Numbered from the stretch's first letter, positions 8,094 to 14,291 are shown. The stretch is 15,472 nucleotides of DNA from Akkermansiaceae bacterium UBA7890 (GCA_002501065.1 DLRK01000097.1:1-15472); one strand, 5' to 3'. The notes: generated by a model not told the origin, from the letters alone. Numbers and translations are program-made.

Positions 8094-8117
8094 ATGGCAG
8101 GGATTTTTTGATGCCAT
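8094..8117. repeat. Inverted repeat ATGGCA-N12-TGCCAT in the folP divergent promoter region
   Basis: Perfect 6-bp arms (8094-8099 and 8112-8117) flank a T-rich 12-base centre in the 115-bp gap between the exported-protein gene and folP. A second short inverted repeat, CGGCG-N8-CGCCG, lies at 8046-8063. Arms one helical turn or more apart would suit a dimeric repressor, but 6-bp arms can arise by chance. Confidence 0.3.
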
Positions 8118-8150
8118 ATCGGCGGATTTGGGCTTGGTTCCAGCGAGACA

Positions 8151-9011
8151 GTGACTTGGAAGATTGGCAGTCGCACTCTCGGCTTGGATCGGGGGATGAT
8201 CATGGGCATCCTGAATGTTACTCCCGATTCCTTTTCGGACGGGGGCAGGTACCAGGATGTGATCCCGGCACTTGAGCATGCGCGGAGCATGATTGCGGAA
8301 GGGGCGGAGATCATCGATGTGGGTGGCGAATCGACCCGACCGGGAGCCGGTCCAGTCACCACATCCGAGGAACTGCGCCGGACGATTCCGATCATCGAGG
8401 CATTGCGGGCCGAGTGGGACGGACTCATTTCGATTGATACCAGTAAAGCAGAAGTGGCGCAGATGGCCCTGGCAGCCGGCGCCGATATAGTGAACGACGT
8501 TTCCGGTCTGCGAGGGGATGCAGGCATGATCGATATCTGTGGTGAATCGGGATGCGGTCTTGTGGTCATGCACATGCAGGGACAGCCTCGGACAATGCAG
8601 GCCAGTCCCCGCTACGACAACGTAGCAGGGGAGGTTCGCGGCTTTTTCGAGGAACGTTATGAGGCCCTCACCGCGTCTGGTATCGACGCAGAGTGCCTGT
8701 GCTTCGATCCAGGGATCGGATTCGGCAAGACCCTGGATCACAATCTGGCCCTGCTTGCTCATCTTGACGAGTTGGCTGTGCGCGGTCGTCCGCTCCTAAT
8801 CGGACTCTCCCGCAAGAGTTTTATTGGCAAGGTTCTTGGTGACGATTCACCTGCTCTTCGGGAATGGCCCACCGTGGCCCTCACGGCCGCCGCCCGTCTG
8901 CAGGGAGTGCTACTTCACCGCGTGCATGCGGTAAGGGGAAACCGCGATGCGCTCCGCATGGCGGAGGCGGTGCTTGAAGGCGGGTTGCCGGGAGTCAATG
9001 AGCCATCCTGA
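8151..9011 (+). CDS. folP: Dihydropteroate synthase
   Basis: The 286-residue product is a complete TIM-barrel dihydropteroate synthase, joining p-aminobenzoate to 6-hydroxymethyl-dihydropterin diphosphate in folate synthesis. Visible signatures are GILNVTPDSFSDGG (19-32), GGESTRPGA (58-66), SIDTSK (94-99), NDVSGL (115-120), MHMQGQPRTMQ (140-150), FDPGIGFGKT (185-194) and GLSRKSFIG (218-226). The usual C-terminal RVHDV is RVHAV here (257-261): the phosphate-binding Arg/His pair remains and the Asp is lost. GTG at 8151 is the start that fits the expected N-terminus; the SD is weak. In several phyla folP precedes the c-di-AMP synthase gene. Here cdaA is nearby on the same strand but separated by an opposite-strand gene. 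Confidence 0.97.
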   Translation: MTWKIGSRTLGLDRGMIMGILNVTPDSFSDGGRYQDVIPALEHARSMIAEGAEIIDVGGESTRPGAGPVTTSEELRRTIPIIEALRAEWDGLISIDTSKAEVAQMALAAGADIVNDVSGLRGDAGMIDICGESGCGLVVMHMQGQPRTMQASPRYDNVAGEVRGFFEERYEALTASGIDAECLCFDPGIGFGKTLDHNLALLAHLDELAVRGRPLLIGLSRKSFIGKVLGDDSPALREWPTVALTAAARLQGVLLHRVHAVRGNRDALRMAEAVLEGGLPGVNEPS

Positions 9012-9043
9012 GGACGCCCGCTGTCCATGCACAGGCAGCACCA

Positions 9044-10240
9044 CTACTTCTGCCAGTAGATCACGACATTCCGGGTGGCGCGGCCGCAGGCGATGATGTC
9101 GAGTTTTCCGTCCTTGTTGAGGTCGGCGACCTGGAGGTCCTCACAGGCCATCTTGTTGTCATCGATGAGGTGGGTGCTCCACTTGCCGTCCTTGCCCCGG
9201 GCGTAGAGGTTGATGCCGACCTTTCCTTCCTTATTCTGATAACGCCACCCGGCGAGGACCTGGAGGTCTCCGGTGCCGAGAATGTCGGTATAAGCGAGGG
9301 CATGGCCATGGGCCAGGGAGGTGTCGAGGACGGTTCGTTTCCACCTGTCCGCTTCACCCTTTCCACCTGCCATCTCGTAAACTGCCACCGTATTCCCGTG
9401 CATGGGTTCGATACAGGCGTAGGAGGCTGGGTTGAGAATGCCAATCCGGATTTCGCCCGCGCCGCCGTTCATATCCGGGAGGGCAAGGTCGGAGGAGTTC
9501 CACTTTCCCCCGGCGAAGGAAATGGCCCTCGCGCCCTCCGCGCCTGCAACCACGATGTTGTCCGGCGAGAAGACCGAAGCGGCGCGATTCCTACCTGCCT
9601 CCACGGAGTCGAAATTGTGAGTCTTGTGGAGCTCGTTGTTGATGATGGCGGTCTTCCAGTTGCCAACGGATGGATCGGCGGGTGGGATGTAGGCGGTGAC
9701 ATTGACCCCCTTGCCCTGGCCTCCCCGGTTTCCGCGGCCATGCAAGGGCAGGACCACCAGGGCAAATTTCTTCCCACTGGTGCGGACCCATCTCATGCGG
9801 TGGGTGGTGGGATCATGGGCTAGTTGGACCGGTTTCACCTTGCCGAGGGAACCGAGATAATGAACGGAGCCCGACTGTTCCTCGCTGTCAGTATTGCCGG
9901 GGTTCCAGTTTCCGCCAACTGCCACCTCAACTTTTCCATCTCCATCTATGTCGCGTGCTGCGATACAGACGTTGTCGCGCAGCCGGGTGCGCTTTTCACC
10001 CTTGTGAAAAGTGTGGAAGAGGTGCTTTTCCCAGGATGGATTTTCGTACCACCAGAAGTCGCTCTTGTCGGCGAGGAGGATGTCCTGGTCGCCGTCTCCG
10101 TCGACATCACCGAGGGCCAGGCCGTAGCCGATGGCGATCTGCGGATCGATGGTCTGGGCTTCGAACCTGGGCTCAGCAGCACGGGTGGGAGTGCTGCAGA
10201 GACCGAGGGACAGGGTGGTGGCAAGGGGAAGGATCTTCAT
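9044..10240 (-). CDS. Secreted FG-GAP/VCBS-repeat beta-propeller protein
   Basis: ATG at 10240 gives a 398-residue product with a signal peptide (1 to about 21, likely cut near TRA/AEP). Mature repeats carry Asp-rich calcium-type loops: DVDGDGDQDI (45-54), DIDGDGKVEV (98-107) and DLNKDGKLDI (373-382), each followed by short hydrophobic strands, plus weaker repeats between. WWYENPSWEKH (63-73) and the His-rich positions HLFHTFH (73-79) match FG-GAP proteins frequent in Planctomycetota and Verrucomicrobiota. Some relatives are likened to aldos-2-ulose dehydratase, a metal-dependent sugar enzyme, but enzyme activity cannot be claimed from this sequence. A longer frame from ATG at 10306 adds 22 residues without signal character and was rejected. 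It lies between folP and cdaA on the opposite strand, converging with folP (32 bp gap) and diverging from cdaA (190 bp gap). Confidence 0.88.
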   Translation of the reverse strand: MKILPLATTLSLGLCSTPTRAAEPRFEAQTIDPQIAIGYGLALGDVDGDGDQDILLADKSDFWWYENPSWEKHLFHTFHKGEKRTRLRDNVCIAARDIDGDGKVEVAVGGNWNPGNTDSEEQSGSVHYLGSLGKVKPVQLAHDPTTHRMRWVRTSGKKFALVVLPLHGRGNRGGQGKGVNVTAYIPPADPSVGNWKTAIINNELHKTHNFDSVEAGRNRAASVFSPDNIVVAGAEGARAISFAGGKWNSSDLALPDMNGGAGEIRIGILNPASYACIEPMHGNTVAVYEMAGGKGEADRWKRTVLDTSLAHGHALAYTDILGTGDLQVLAGWRYQNKEGKVGINLYARGKDGKWSTHLIDDNKMACEDLQVADLNKDGKLDIIACGRATRNVVIYWQK

Positions 10241-10275
10241 GAGCGGGGAGGTATTGGAATGTGATGAGAAACCTA

Positions 10276-10294
10276 GGGAGGGAGGCAGGGAGGG
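10276..10294 (+). other. G-quadruplex motif (four GGG tracts) upstream of cdaA
   Basis: Tracts GGG at 10276-10278, 10280-10282, 10288-10290 and 10292-10294 are separated by loops of 1, 5 and 1 bases, which fits the standard intramolecular quadruplex pattern with very short loops. It lies in the 190-bp divergent gap, 35 bp from the FG-GAP protein start and about 137 bp before the cdaA start. The rest of this gap holds one AT-rich patch (10307-10326), a candidate promoter region, and the hairpin at 10403-10420. Confidence 0.55.
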
Positions 10295-10402
10295 AGAAGC
10301 CCTCACTTGTAATTAATCTGTAAATCCTGTCTGCCGGTCGTGTCGAATGACAGTCGCCTTCTGCCGGGGCTCCGAAATGACCTGTGCCGACGATTACCAT
10401 TG

Positions 10403-10420
10403 CCTGAACAAGGCTTCAGG
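10403..10420 (+). promoter_or_regulatory. Hairpin just before the cdaA ribosome-binding site
   Basis: CCTGAA (10403-10408) and TTCAGG (10415-10420) form a perfect 6-bp stem around the loop CAAGGC, extendable by one G-U pair. It ends two bases before the AGGA (10423-10426) that precedes GTG at 10431. The placement would suit control of translation initiation or an operator. No terminator U-tract follows. Confidence 0.4.
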
Positions 10421-10430
10421 TTAGGATCAG

Positions 10431-11300
10431 GTGGAGGTAGTGTTGGAATTCCTGCAAGAGCACTGGCGAAGCGCGGTGGAGATCCTGATTCTCTGGGTCT
10501 TCATCTATCAACTCTACCGCACTTTCCGGGCCACCCGCGGGGCGCGTATTCTGGTGGGCCTGGCCATGATTTTCGTGGTTCTGACCCTCGCGTCCCAACT
10601 TCTCCAGCTGGAGGTGATGCAATTCATCATCACGCGGGTTGCGGTGGTGGCCGCCCTCGCTCTCCTGATCATTTTCCAGCCCGAATTGCGGATGGCCCTG
10701 GCCCGTCTGGGGAGCTCCCGGCTGTGGTCCTTCAATATTACCCAGCAGGAGGAGTTTCTCAGTAGCGTGGCGGATGCGGTGTGGGAGCTCTCCAAGAAGC
10801 GCTATGGGGCTCTCTTCGCCATCGAGCGGAGTATCGGGCTCAAGGATCAGATCGAAACAGGGGTGGAGATCAACGGCGATCTGAGTTCTGAGCTGGCTCT
10901 CACCATTTTCCATCCCAAGACGGCTCTGCATGATGGGGGTGTAGTTCTCTCCGGCGAGCGCATCGTGGCAGCGTCCTGCGTCTTTTCAGTGAGCCAGACC
11001 GAGATCGGAGATCGTTCCATGGGGCTGCGTCATCGGGCTGCCATCGGACTCACCGAAGAGAGTGATGCGGTGACCATCGTGGTGAGTGAAGAAACGGGAG
11101 CGGTCTCCATATGTGTGGACGGCAGGATCGAGAGGAACATGGATGAAGATGGGTTCCGTGACCGCTTGGAAGAAATTTTCCTCAGCGACAGAGAAGGCGA
11201 TAGTGATGAACAAGAGGCTACTGAAGAGGTTGTTCCTGAACAATTGGATACCCAAGATAGCGTCGCTCCTGGCAGCGATCGCTCTCTGGTTTCTGATTAA
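10431..11300 (+). CDS. cdaA: Diadenylate cyclase CdaA (c-di-AMP synthase)
   Basis: The 289-residue product has the CdaA plan: three N-terminal membrane helices (about 14-30, 38-57, 66-83), the conserved IIFQPELRMALARLG (80-94), then the cytosolic DAC domain making cyclic di-AMP from two ATP. Active-site landmarks are GALFAIER (126-133), ETGVEINGDLSSELALTIFHPKTALHDGG (142-170) and GLRHRAAIG (198-206). The canonical DGA motif reads DGG (168-170); RHR (200-202) is intact. The domain ends near residue 252; a 37-residue acidic tail follows, most of it coded where another gene overlaps. The start may be GTG 10431 (AGGA 4 bases upstream), GTG 10440 or TTG 10443 (a GGAGG at 10433-10437 suits the last). 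The following gene resembles the anchor of CdaR, the usual CdaA regulator. Confidence 0.96.
   Translation: MEVVLEFLQEHWRSAVEILILWVFIYQLYRTFRATRGARILVGLAMIFVVLTLASQLLQLEVMQFIITRVAVVAALALLIIFQPELRMALARLGSSRLWSFNITQQEEFLSSVADAVWELSKKRYGALFAIERSIGLKDQIETGVEINGDLSSELALTIFHPKTALHDGGVVLSGERIVAASCVFSVSQTEIGDRSMGLRHRAAIGLTEESDAVTIVVSEETGAVSICVDGRIERNMDEDGFRDRLEEIFLSDREGDSDEQEATEEVVPEQLDTQDSVAPGSDRSLVSD
11194..11197 (+). promoter_or_regulatory. Ribosome-binding site of the overlapping CdaR-like gene
   Basis: AAGG within GAGAAGG lies 8 bases before ATG 11206, inside the cdaA coding region. Since most starts in this window have no clear SD, its presence here supports independent translation of the small gene. 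Confidence 0.55.
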
Positions 11301-11358
11301 CGGATACCAGAAGAACGACGCCGTCATGGGTGATCCGGTCGGGGAGAACCGGAATTGA
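11206..11358 (+). CDS. CdaR/YbbR-like membrane-anchor mini-protein, overlapping cdaA
   Basis: This 50-residue frame begins with MNKRLLKRLFLNNWIPKI, then a single membrane helix (about 17-33, IASLLAAIALWFLIN), then a short polar tail ending in GENRN. The N-terminus strongly resembles that of CdaR/YbbR proteins (short basic lead, N-N-W, K-I, SLL-A-LW, V/I-N), the membrane partners encoded after cdaA in many bacteria. Normal CdaR continues with several extracytoplasmic YbbR domains; none are present here and none are coded before bioD. It starts 95 bp inside cdaA in the +1-shifted frame, with an AAGG 8 bases upstream. Basic residues before the helix suggest an N-in topology. Either it is a functional single-helix CdaA partner or the remnant of a truncated CdaR. 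The similarity is from memory, not a search. Confidence 0.65.
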   Translation: MNKRLLKRLFLNNWIPKIASLLAAIALWFLINGYQKNDAVMGDPVGENRN

Positions 11359-11457
11359 CCTCTGCCGGATGCGTGAAGAGAAAAGGGCGCATCGCATCGA
11401 ACCCGGTCTGCTGCCGATCTCTCCCCGTTTTCCCGCGCCCACACATTCACCTCACCC

Positions 11458-12126
11458 ATGCCAAATACCTTTCTTGTCACCGGGACAGACACAGGAGTCG
11501 GAAAGACCTACGTCACCTGTCAGCTTGTGCGCGCGCTGCGGAAGGCGGGGGTGGACGCGGTGGGTTACAAGTCGGTGTGTTGCGGGGAACGGACTGATGC
11601 GGAACTGCTGGTGGCCGCCTCGGGAAATGCGGAGTCCATTGAGGCACTCAACCCGGTCTGGTACCAGGCTCCAGTCACGCCCGCGGTAGCGGCTGAACTG
11701 GAGGGCAAGCCGGTGAGCCTGGACGAAATCCGGGTTCATGCCGAAGCGCTGGCGGAGCGCCATGACGTTCTCCTGATGGAGGGGGTCGGTGGTTGGGAGG
11801 TGCCCATGACCAGGACGGAGACCTTTGCTGACCTGGCCCAGGCTCTCGGGTGGCCGGTCATCCTGGTGGTCGCCAACCGCCTGGGAGCACTCAATCACAC
11901 TCTTCTGACGGAACGTGCCATTCGGGATCGTGGACTGGAGCTTCTGGCGGTGATTCTCAACCATCTGACCGAGGATCATCATGTAGCGATGACTACCAAT
12001 CGTCGTATCCTGAACGATTTTCTCACGGTCCCGGTCCACTGCCTGGAGAACGATGATGACTTTCACGGCGACGTCATCGTGAAGGAATTTCTGGAGGGGC
12101 CGCGGAGTGCCTCCGACACGGGATAA
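11458..12126 (+). CDS. bioD: Dethiobiotin synthetase
   Basis: The 222-residue product is an ATP-dependent dethiobiotin synthetase, which closes the ureido ring of 7,8-diaminopelargonate in the biotin pathway. The P-loop GTDTGVGKT (9-17, K16) opens the protein, K38 lies in GYKSVCCGERTDAELL (the usual K-P is K-S), MEGVGGW (107-113) supplies E108, and VVANRLGALNHTLLT (137-151) is the dimer/nucleotide-side signature. All catalytic elements are present. It is alone here; bioA, bioB and bioF are not in the window. It starts 99 bp after the mini-CdaR gene without a visible SD and is followed by a candidate terminator, so it may be its own unit. Confidence 0.96.
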   Translation: MPNTFLVTGTDTGVGKTYVTCQLVRALRKAGVDAVGYKSVCCGERTDAELLVAASGNAESIEALNPVWYQAPVTPAVAAELEGKPVSLDEIRVHAEALAERHDVLLMEGVGGWEVPMTRTETFADLAQALGWPVILVVANRLGALNHTLLTERAIRDRGLELLAVILNHLTEDHHVAMTTNRRILNDFLTVPVHCLENDDDFHGDVIVKEFLEGPRSASDTG

Positions 12127-12143
12127 GCGGAGCCCGGGGCCCT

Positions 12144-12165
12144 GTGGAAGTTTCCACCTTTGACT
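12144..12165 (+). terminator. Candidate intrinsic terminator after bioD
   Basis: GTGGAA (12144-12149) and TTCCAC (12152-12157) are perfect complements, giving at least a 5-bp stem with an AGTT loop. The following CTTTGACTTTTTG (12158-12170) is T-rich. It lies 17 bp after the bioD stop and 24 bp before trpB, so some read-through into trpB is possible. Confidence 0.45.
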
Positions 12166-12193
12166 TTTTGATCTGCCGCGGCACGCTTCCATC

Positions 12194-13393
12194 ATGAGTT
12201 CGCTCCCATCCGTCCCGGACGCCACCGGTCACTTTGGGCAGTACGGCGGCATGTTCGTGCCGGAAACCTTGATGGCGCCTCTGCAGGAACTGGCGGAGGA
12301 GTATGAACGGGCGCGGGTCGACGAGGAATTCCAGCGTGAGTTCGAGTCTCTCCTGACGGATTACTGCGGGCGGCCCACTCCGCTTTACCACGCGCGACGG
12401 TGGAGTGAGACGATGGGCGGGGCGAAGGTGTATCTCAAGCGGGAGGATCTCCTTCACACCGGGGCCCACAAGATCAACAACGCGGTCGGGCAGGCGCTCA
12501 TGGCAAGGAGGTTGGGCAAGAAGCGCATTATCGCAGAAACTGGTGCCGGTCAGCACGGGGTGGCTACCGCCACGGTGTGCGCCAGGTTCGGACTCGACTG
12601 TACTGTATACATGGGGCAGGTCGATATGGAGCGGCAGGCGCCCAATGTGCAGCGCATGGAACTTCTCGGGGCCAAGGTGGTTCCCGTCAACGCGGGCCAG
12701 GCCACCCTCAAGGAGGCGGTGAGCGAGGCCATGCGTGACTGGACCGCCACCGTGGAGAACACGCACTACATTCTGGGCTCGGCCCTGGGATCTCATCCAT
12801 TTCCCATGATGGTGAGGGACTTCCACCGGGTGATCGGTCGGGAGGCCCGCGAGCAGATTCTGGCCAAGGAAGGTCGCTTGCCCAATCTTCTGGTCGCCTG
12901 TGTTGGGGGGGGATCCAATGCCATCGGGCTCTTTCACCCCTTCCTGGAGGACGAGGAGGTCCGCATGGTGGGGGTGGAAGCGGGCGGGGAGGGGATTCTG
13001 CCCGAGAAACATGCGGCGCGCTTCCAGGGTGGCAAACTGGGTGTCCTGCAGGGAACCAAGACCTGGCTCCTGGCGGATGATGACGGGCAAATCGAGCTTA
13101 CCCATTCCGTGAGCGCGGGACTGGACTACGCCGCGGTGGGTCCCGAGCACGCTTTCCTCAAGGAACTTGGACGGGTCGAATACACATACGCCACCGATGA
13201 TGAGGCGCTGGCCGGGTTCAAGGAACTTTCCGAGATCGAGGGAATCATCCCGGCCCTGGAGAGTGCTCACGCCATTGCCTATGTTGCAAAGGTTGCTCCC
13301 CAGCTACCGGCGGGCGATGTGATCATCGCGAACCTCTCGGGACGTGGCGACAAGGACATGGAACAGGCCTGTCGCTTCCTCATGGAGGAGTGA
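12194..13393 (+). CDS. trpB: Tryptophan synthase beta subunit
   Basis: The 399-residue product is a full TrpB1-type enzyme, joining indole and serine with pyridoxal phosphate. FGQYGGMFVPETLM (14-27) starts the family core. LLHTGAHKINN (86-96) has the PLP-binding lysine K93, ETGAGQHG (115-122) the catalytic E115, CVGGGSNAIG (236-245) the PLP phosphate loop, and LSGRGDKDM near the end the pyridine-contact Ser. Length is normal. TrpA, its usual partner making indole, is not directly downstream, since the next gene is rpmH after a 264-bp gap. The gene has no SD before ATG (upstream bases CGCTTCCATC). The annotation is secure. Confidence 0.98.
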   Translation: MSSLPSVPDATGHFGQYGGMFVPETLMAPLQELAEEYERARVDEEFQREFESLLTDYCGRPTPLYHARRWSETMGGAKVYLKREDLLHTGAHKINNAVGQALMARRLGKKRIIAETGAGQHGVATATVCARFGLDCTVYMGQVDMERQAPNVQRMELLGAKVVPVNAGQATLKEAVSEAMRDWTATVENTHYILGSALGSHPFPMMVRDFHRVIGREAREQILAKEGRLPNLLVACVGGGSNAIGLFHPFLEDEEVRMVGVEAGGEGILPEKHAARFQGGKLGVLQGTKTWLLADDDGQIELTHSVSAGLDYAAVGPEHAFLKELGRVEYTYATDDEALAGFKELSEIEGIIPALESAHAIAYVAKVAPQLPAGDVIIANLSGRGDKDMEQACRFLMEE

Positions 13394-13531
13394 ACCGGGA
13401 CGCGGAATTTTCGCCGGGGTGCCGGGGTGCGACCTGCTTCTTCCACCAGTCGGGATTTTGCGCTGGGCCTCCTGGAACGGAGCTTTGTCGGGGAGTCTCC
13501 CGCGGATCCGTCCATTGCGAACAGGGGATGG

Positions 13532-13551
13532 GCCCGGGGCAGGGCTTTTTT
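13532..13551 (+). terminator. Candidate intrinsic terminator after trpB
   Basis: GCCC (13532-13535) pairs with GGGC (13542-13545) around a GGGGCA loop and is followed by six T (13546-13551). The stem is short but all G-C, and it lies between trpB and the rpmH promoter where an end signal is expected. The rest of the 264-bp trpB-rpmH gap shows no gene. Confidence 0.4.
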
Positions 13552-13559
13552 GGTGTTTT

Positions 13560-13575
13560 GGGACTGGAAAGTCCC
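13560..13575. repeat. Perfect hairpin with GGAA tetraloop upstream of the rpmH promoter
   Basis: GGGACT (13560-13565) and AGTCCC (13570-13575) are exact complements around GGAA, a GNRA-type tetraloop. It ends 8 bases before the TTGACA box. As no T-tract follows, it may be an operator or part of the preceding terminator rather than a terminator itself. Confidence 0.4.
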
Positions 13576-13583
13576 CTGACGCA

Positions 13584-13611
13584 TTGACAAATGGGGAACT
13601 GCGGATAGTCT
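13584..13611 (+). promoter_or_regulatory. Probable sigma-70-type promoter of the rpmH cluster
   Basis: A perfect TTGACA (13584-13589) is followed after 16 bases by TAGTCT (13606-13611), a weak -10 match. It lies 46 bp before the rpmH start, in the gap where a strong ribosomal-protein promoter is expected. Confidence 0.5.
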
Positions 13612-13657
13612 CCCGCCCCCCCGGTAGCGTTCGCAGCCCCAGAACCGCCTGAAAACC

Positions 13658-13843
13658 ATGAGCAAGCGCACATATCAACCCTCCAAACGCGTCCGTAAGC
13701 GCCAACACGGCTTCCGGGCCCGCATGGCCACCAAGGCAGGACGGGGCATTCTCAAGCGTCGCCGCCAGAGGGGCCGTAAGCGCCTGCTGCCCAAGGGGGC
13801 GGAACTGCCTTACAAGCGTCACACCGTTCAACACGGGAAGTAA
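13658..13843 (+). CDS. rpmH: Ribosomal protein L34 (bL34) with C-terminal extension
   Basis: The first 44 residues match bL34 well: KRTYQPSKRVRKRQHGFRAR, MATKAGRGILKRRR, RGRKRLL. bL34 is a small basic large-subunit protein bound deep in 23S rRNA. The family is normally about 44-47 residues; this protein has 61, adding PKGAELPYKRHTVQHGK at the C-terminus, itself basic. The frame closes with TAA and the same codon style continues, so the tail is a real part of the reading frame. It heads the conserved rpmH-rnpA-yidD-yidC order. ATG has no SD. A 5-bp hairpin CGGGC-CGGGA-GCCCG (13853-13867) lies in the 51-bp gap to rnpA. Confidence 0.95.
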   Translation: MSKRTYQPSKRVRKRQHGFRARMATKAGRGILKRRRQRGRKRLLPKGAELPYKRHTVQHGK

Positions 13844-13894
13844 CGGTCCGTCCGGGCCGGGAGCCCGCAACGGGGCCATGTCCGCCCTGAAATC

Positions 13895-14272
13895 ATGCGA
13901 CTGCCGCGCCGATTGAGCATGACGCGGCGCGAAGAATTCGCCGCGGTGAGGAAGCGCGGGCAGTCCCTGGCCACCCGCAGTTTCGTCATGGCGACCCTGC
14001 CTCATTCCCATTCTGGAATTCTCAAGTTCGGCCTGATCACTTCACGTCAGGCCGCCCGGAGAGCAGTGGTTCGCAACCGGATTCGTCGGCGCCTGCGGGC
14101 CATCCTGGTCAAGCACGGTGACAAACTGGAATCCGGACGGTATCTTGTCATGGTCGCCCGCCACAAGGCCGGTGAAGCCAGCTTTCAGGAACTGGAGGCC
14201 GACTGGCTGCGTCTGGCCCGGCGGCTCGGCATCCTGAAGGAGGATCAGCCTCAGGAACAGAACCTGGATTGA
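13895..14272 (+). CDS. rnpA: Ribonuclease P protein component
   Basis: The 125-residue product has the RnpA plan: LTRREEF-like opening (MTRREEFAAVRKRGQS, 9-24), FGLITSRQAARRAVVRNRIRRRLR (45-68) with the RNR motif (60-62), and RYLVMVAR (82-89). It is the protein subunit that helps RNase P RNA bind pre-tRNA leaders and cut them. ATG at 13895 is favoured because MRLPRR-type openings are common; ATG at 13919 would remove eight residues. The tail after about 112 is polar and variable. It follows rpmH by 51 bp and precedes yidD by 19 bp, as in most bacteria, implying one transcript. Confidence 0.96.
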   Translation: MRLPRRLSMTRREEFAAVRKRGQSLATRSFVMATLPHSHSGILKFGLITSRQAARRAVVRNRIRRRLRAILVKHGDKLESGRYLVMVARHKAGEASFQELEADWLRLARRLGILKEDQPQEQNLD

Positions 14273-14291
14273 GAAGGAACTCGAGAATCAG

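Noticed and set aside
7659..8762. Minus-strand open frame of 367 codons across the folP start
   Set aside because: It overlaps both folP and the exported-protein gene in the wrong frame and has no recognisable motif.
11368..11393. GATGCG-N14-CGCATC inverted repeat after the mini-CdaR gene
   Set aside because: The loop is long, no T-tract follows, and short matches of this size are expected by chance.
12074..13270. Long open frame of 398 codons on the minus strand opposite trpB
   Set aside because: It is antisense to a fully conserved trpB, has a composition rich in His/Arg/Pro typical of GC-rich shadow frames, and shows no domain.
13394..13657. Possible oriC next to rpmH
   Set aside because: No clustered TTATCCACA-like boxes or AT-rich unwinding element are seen, and dnaA is absent.
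13304..14011. Minus-strand open frame of 235 codons across rpmH
   Set aside because: It is the shadow of the trpB end, rpmH and rnpA; no signal or motif is present.
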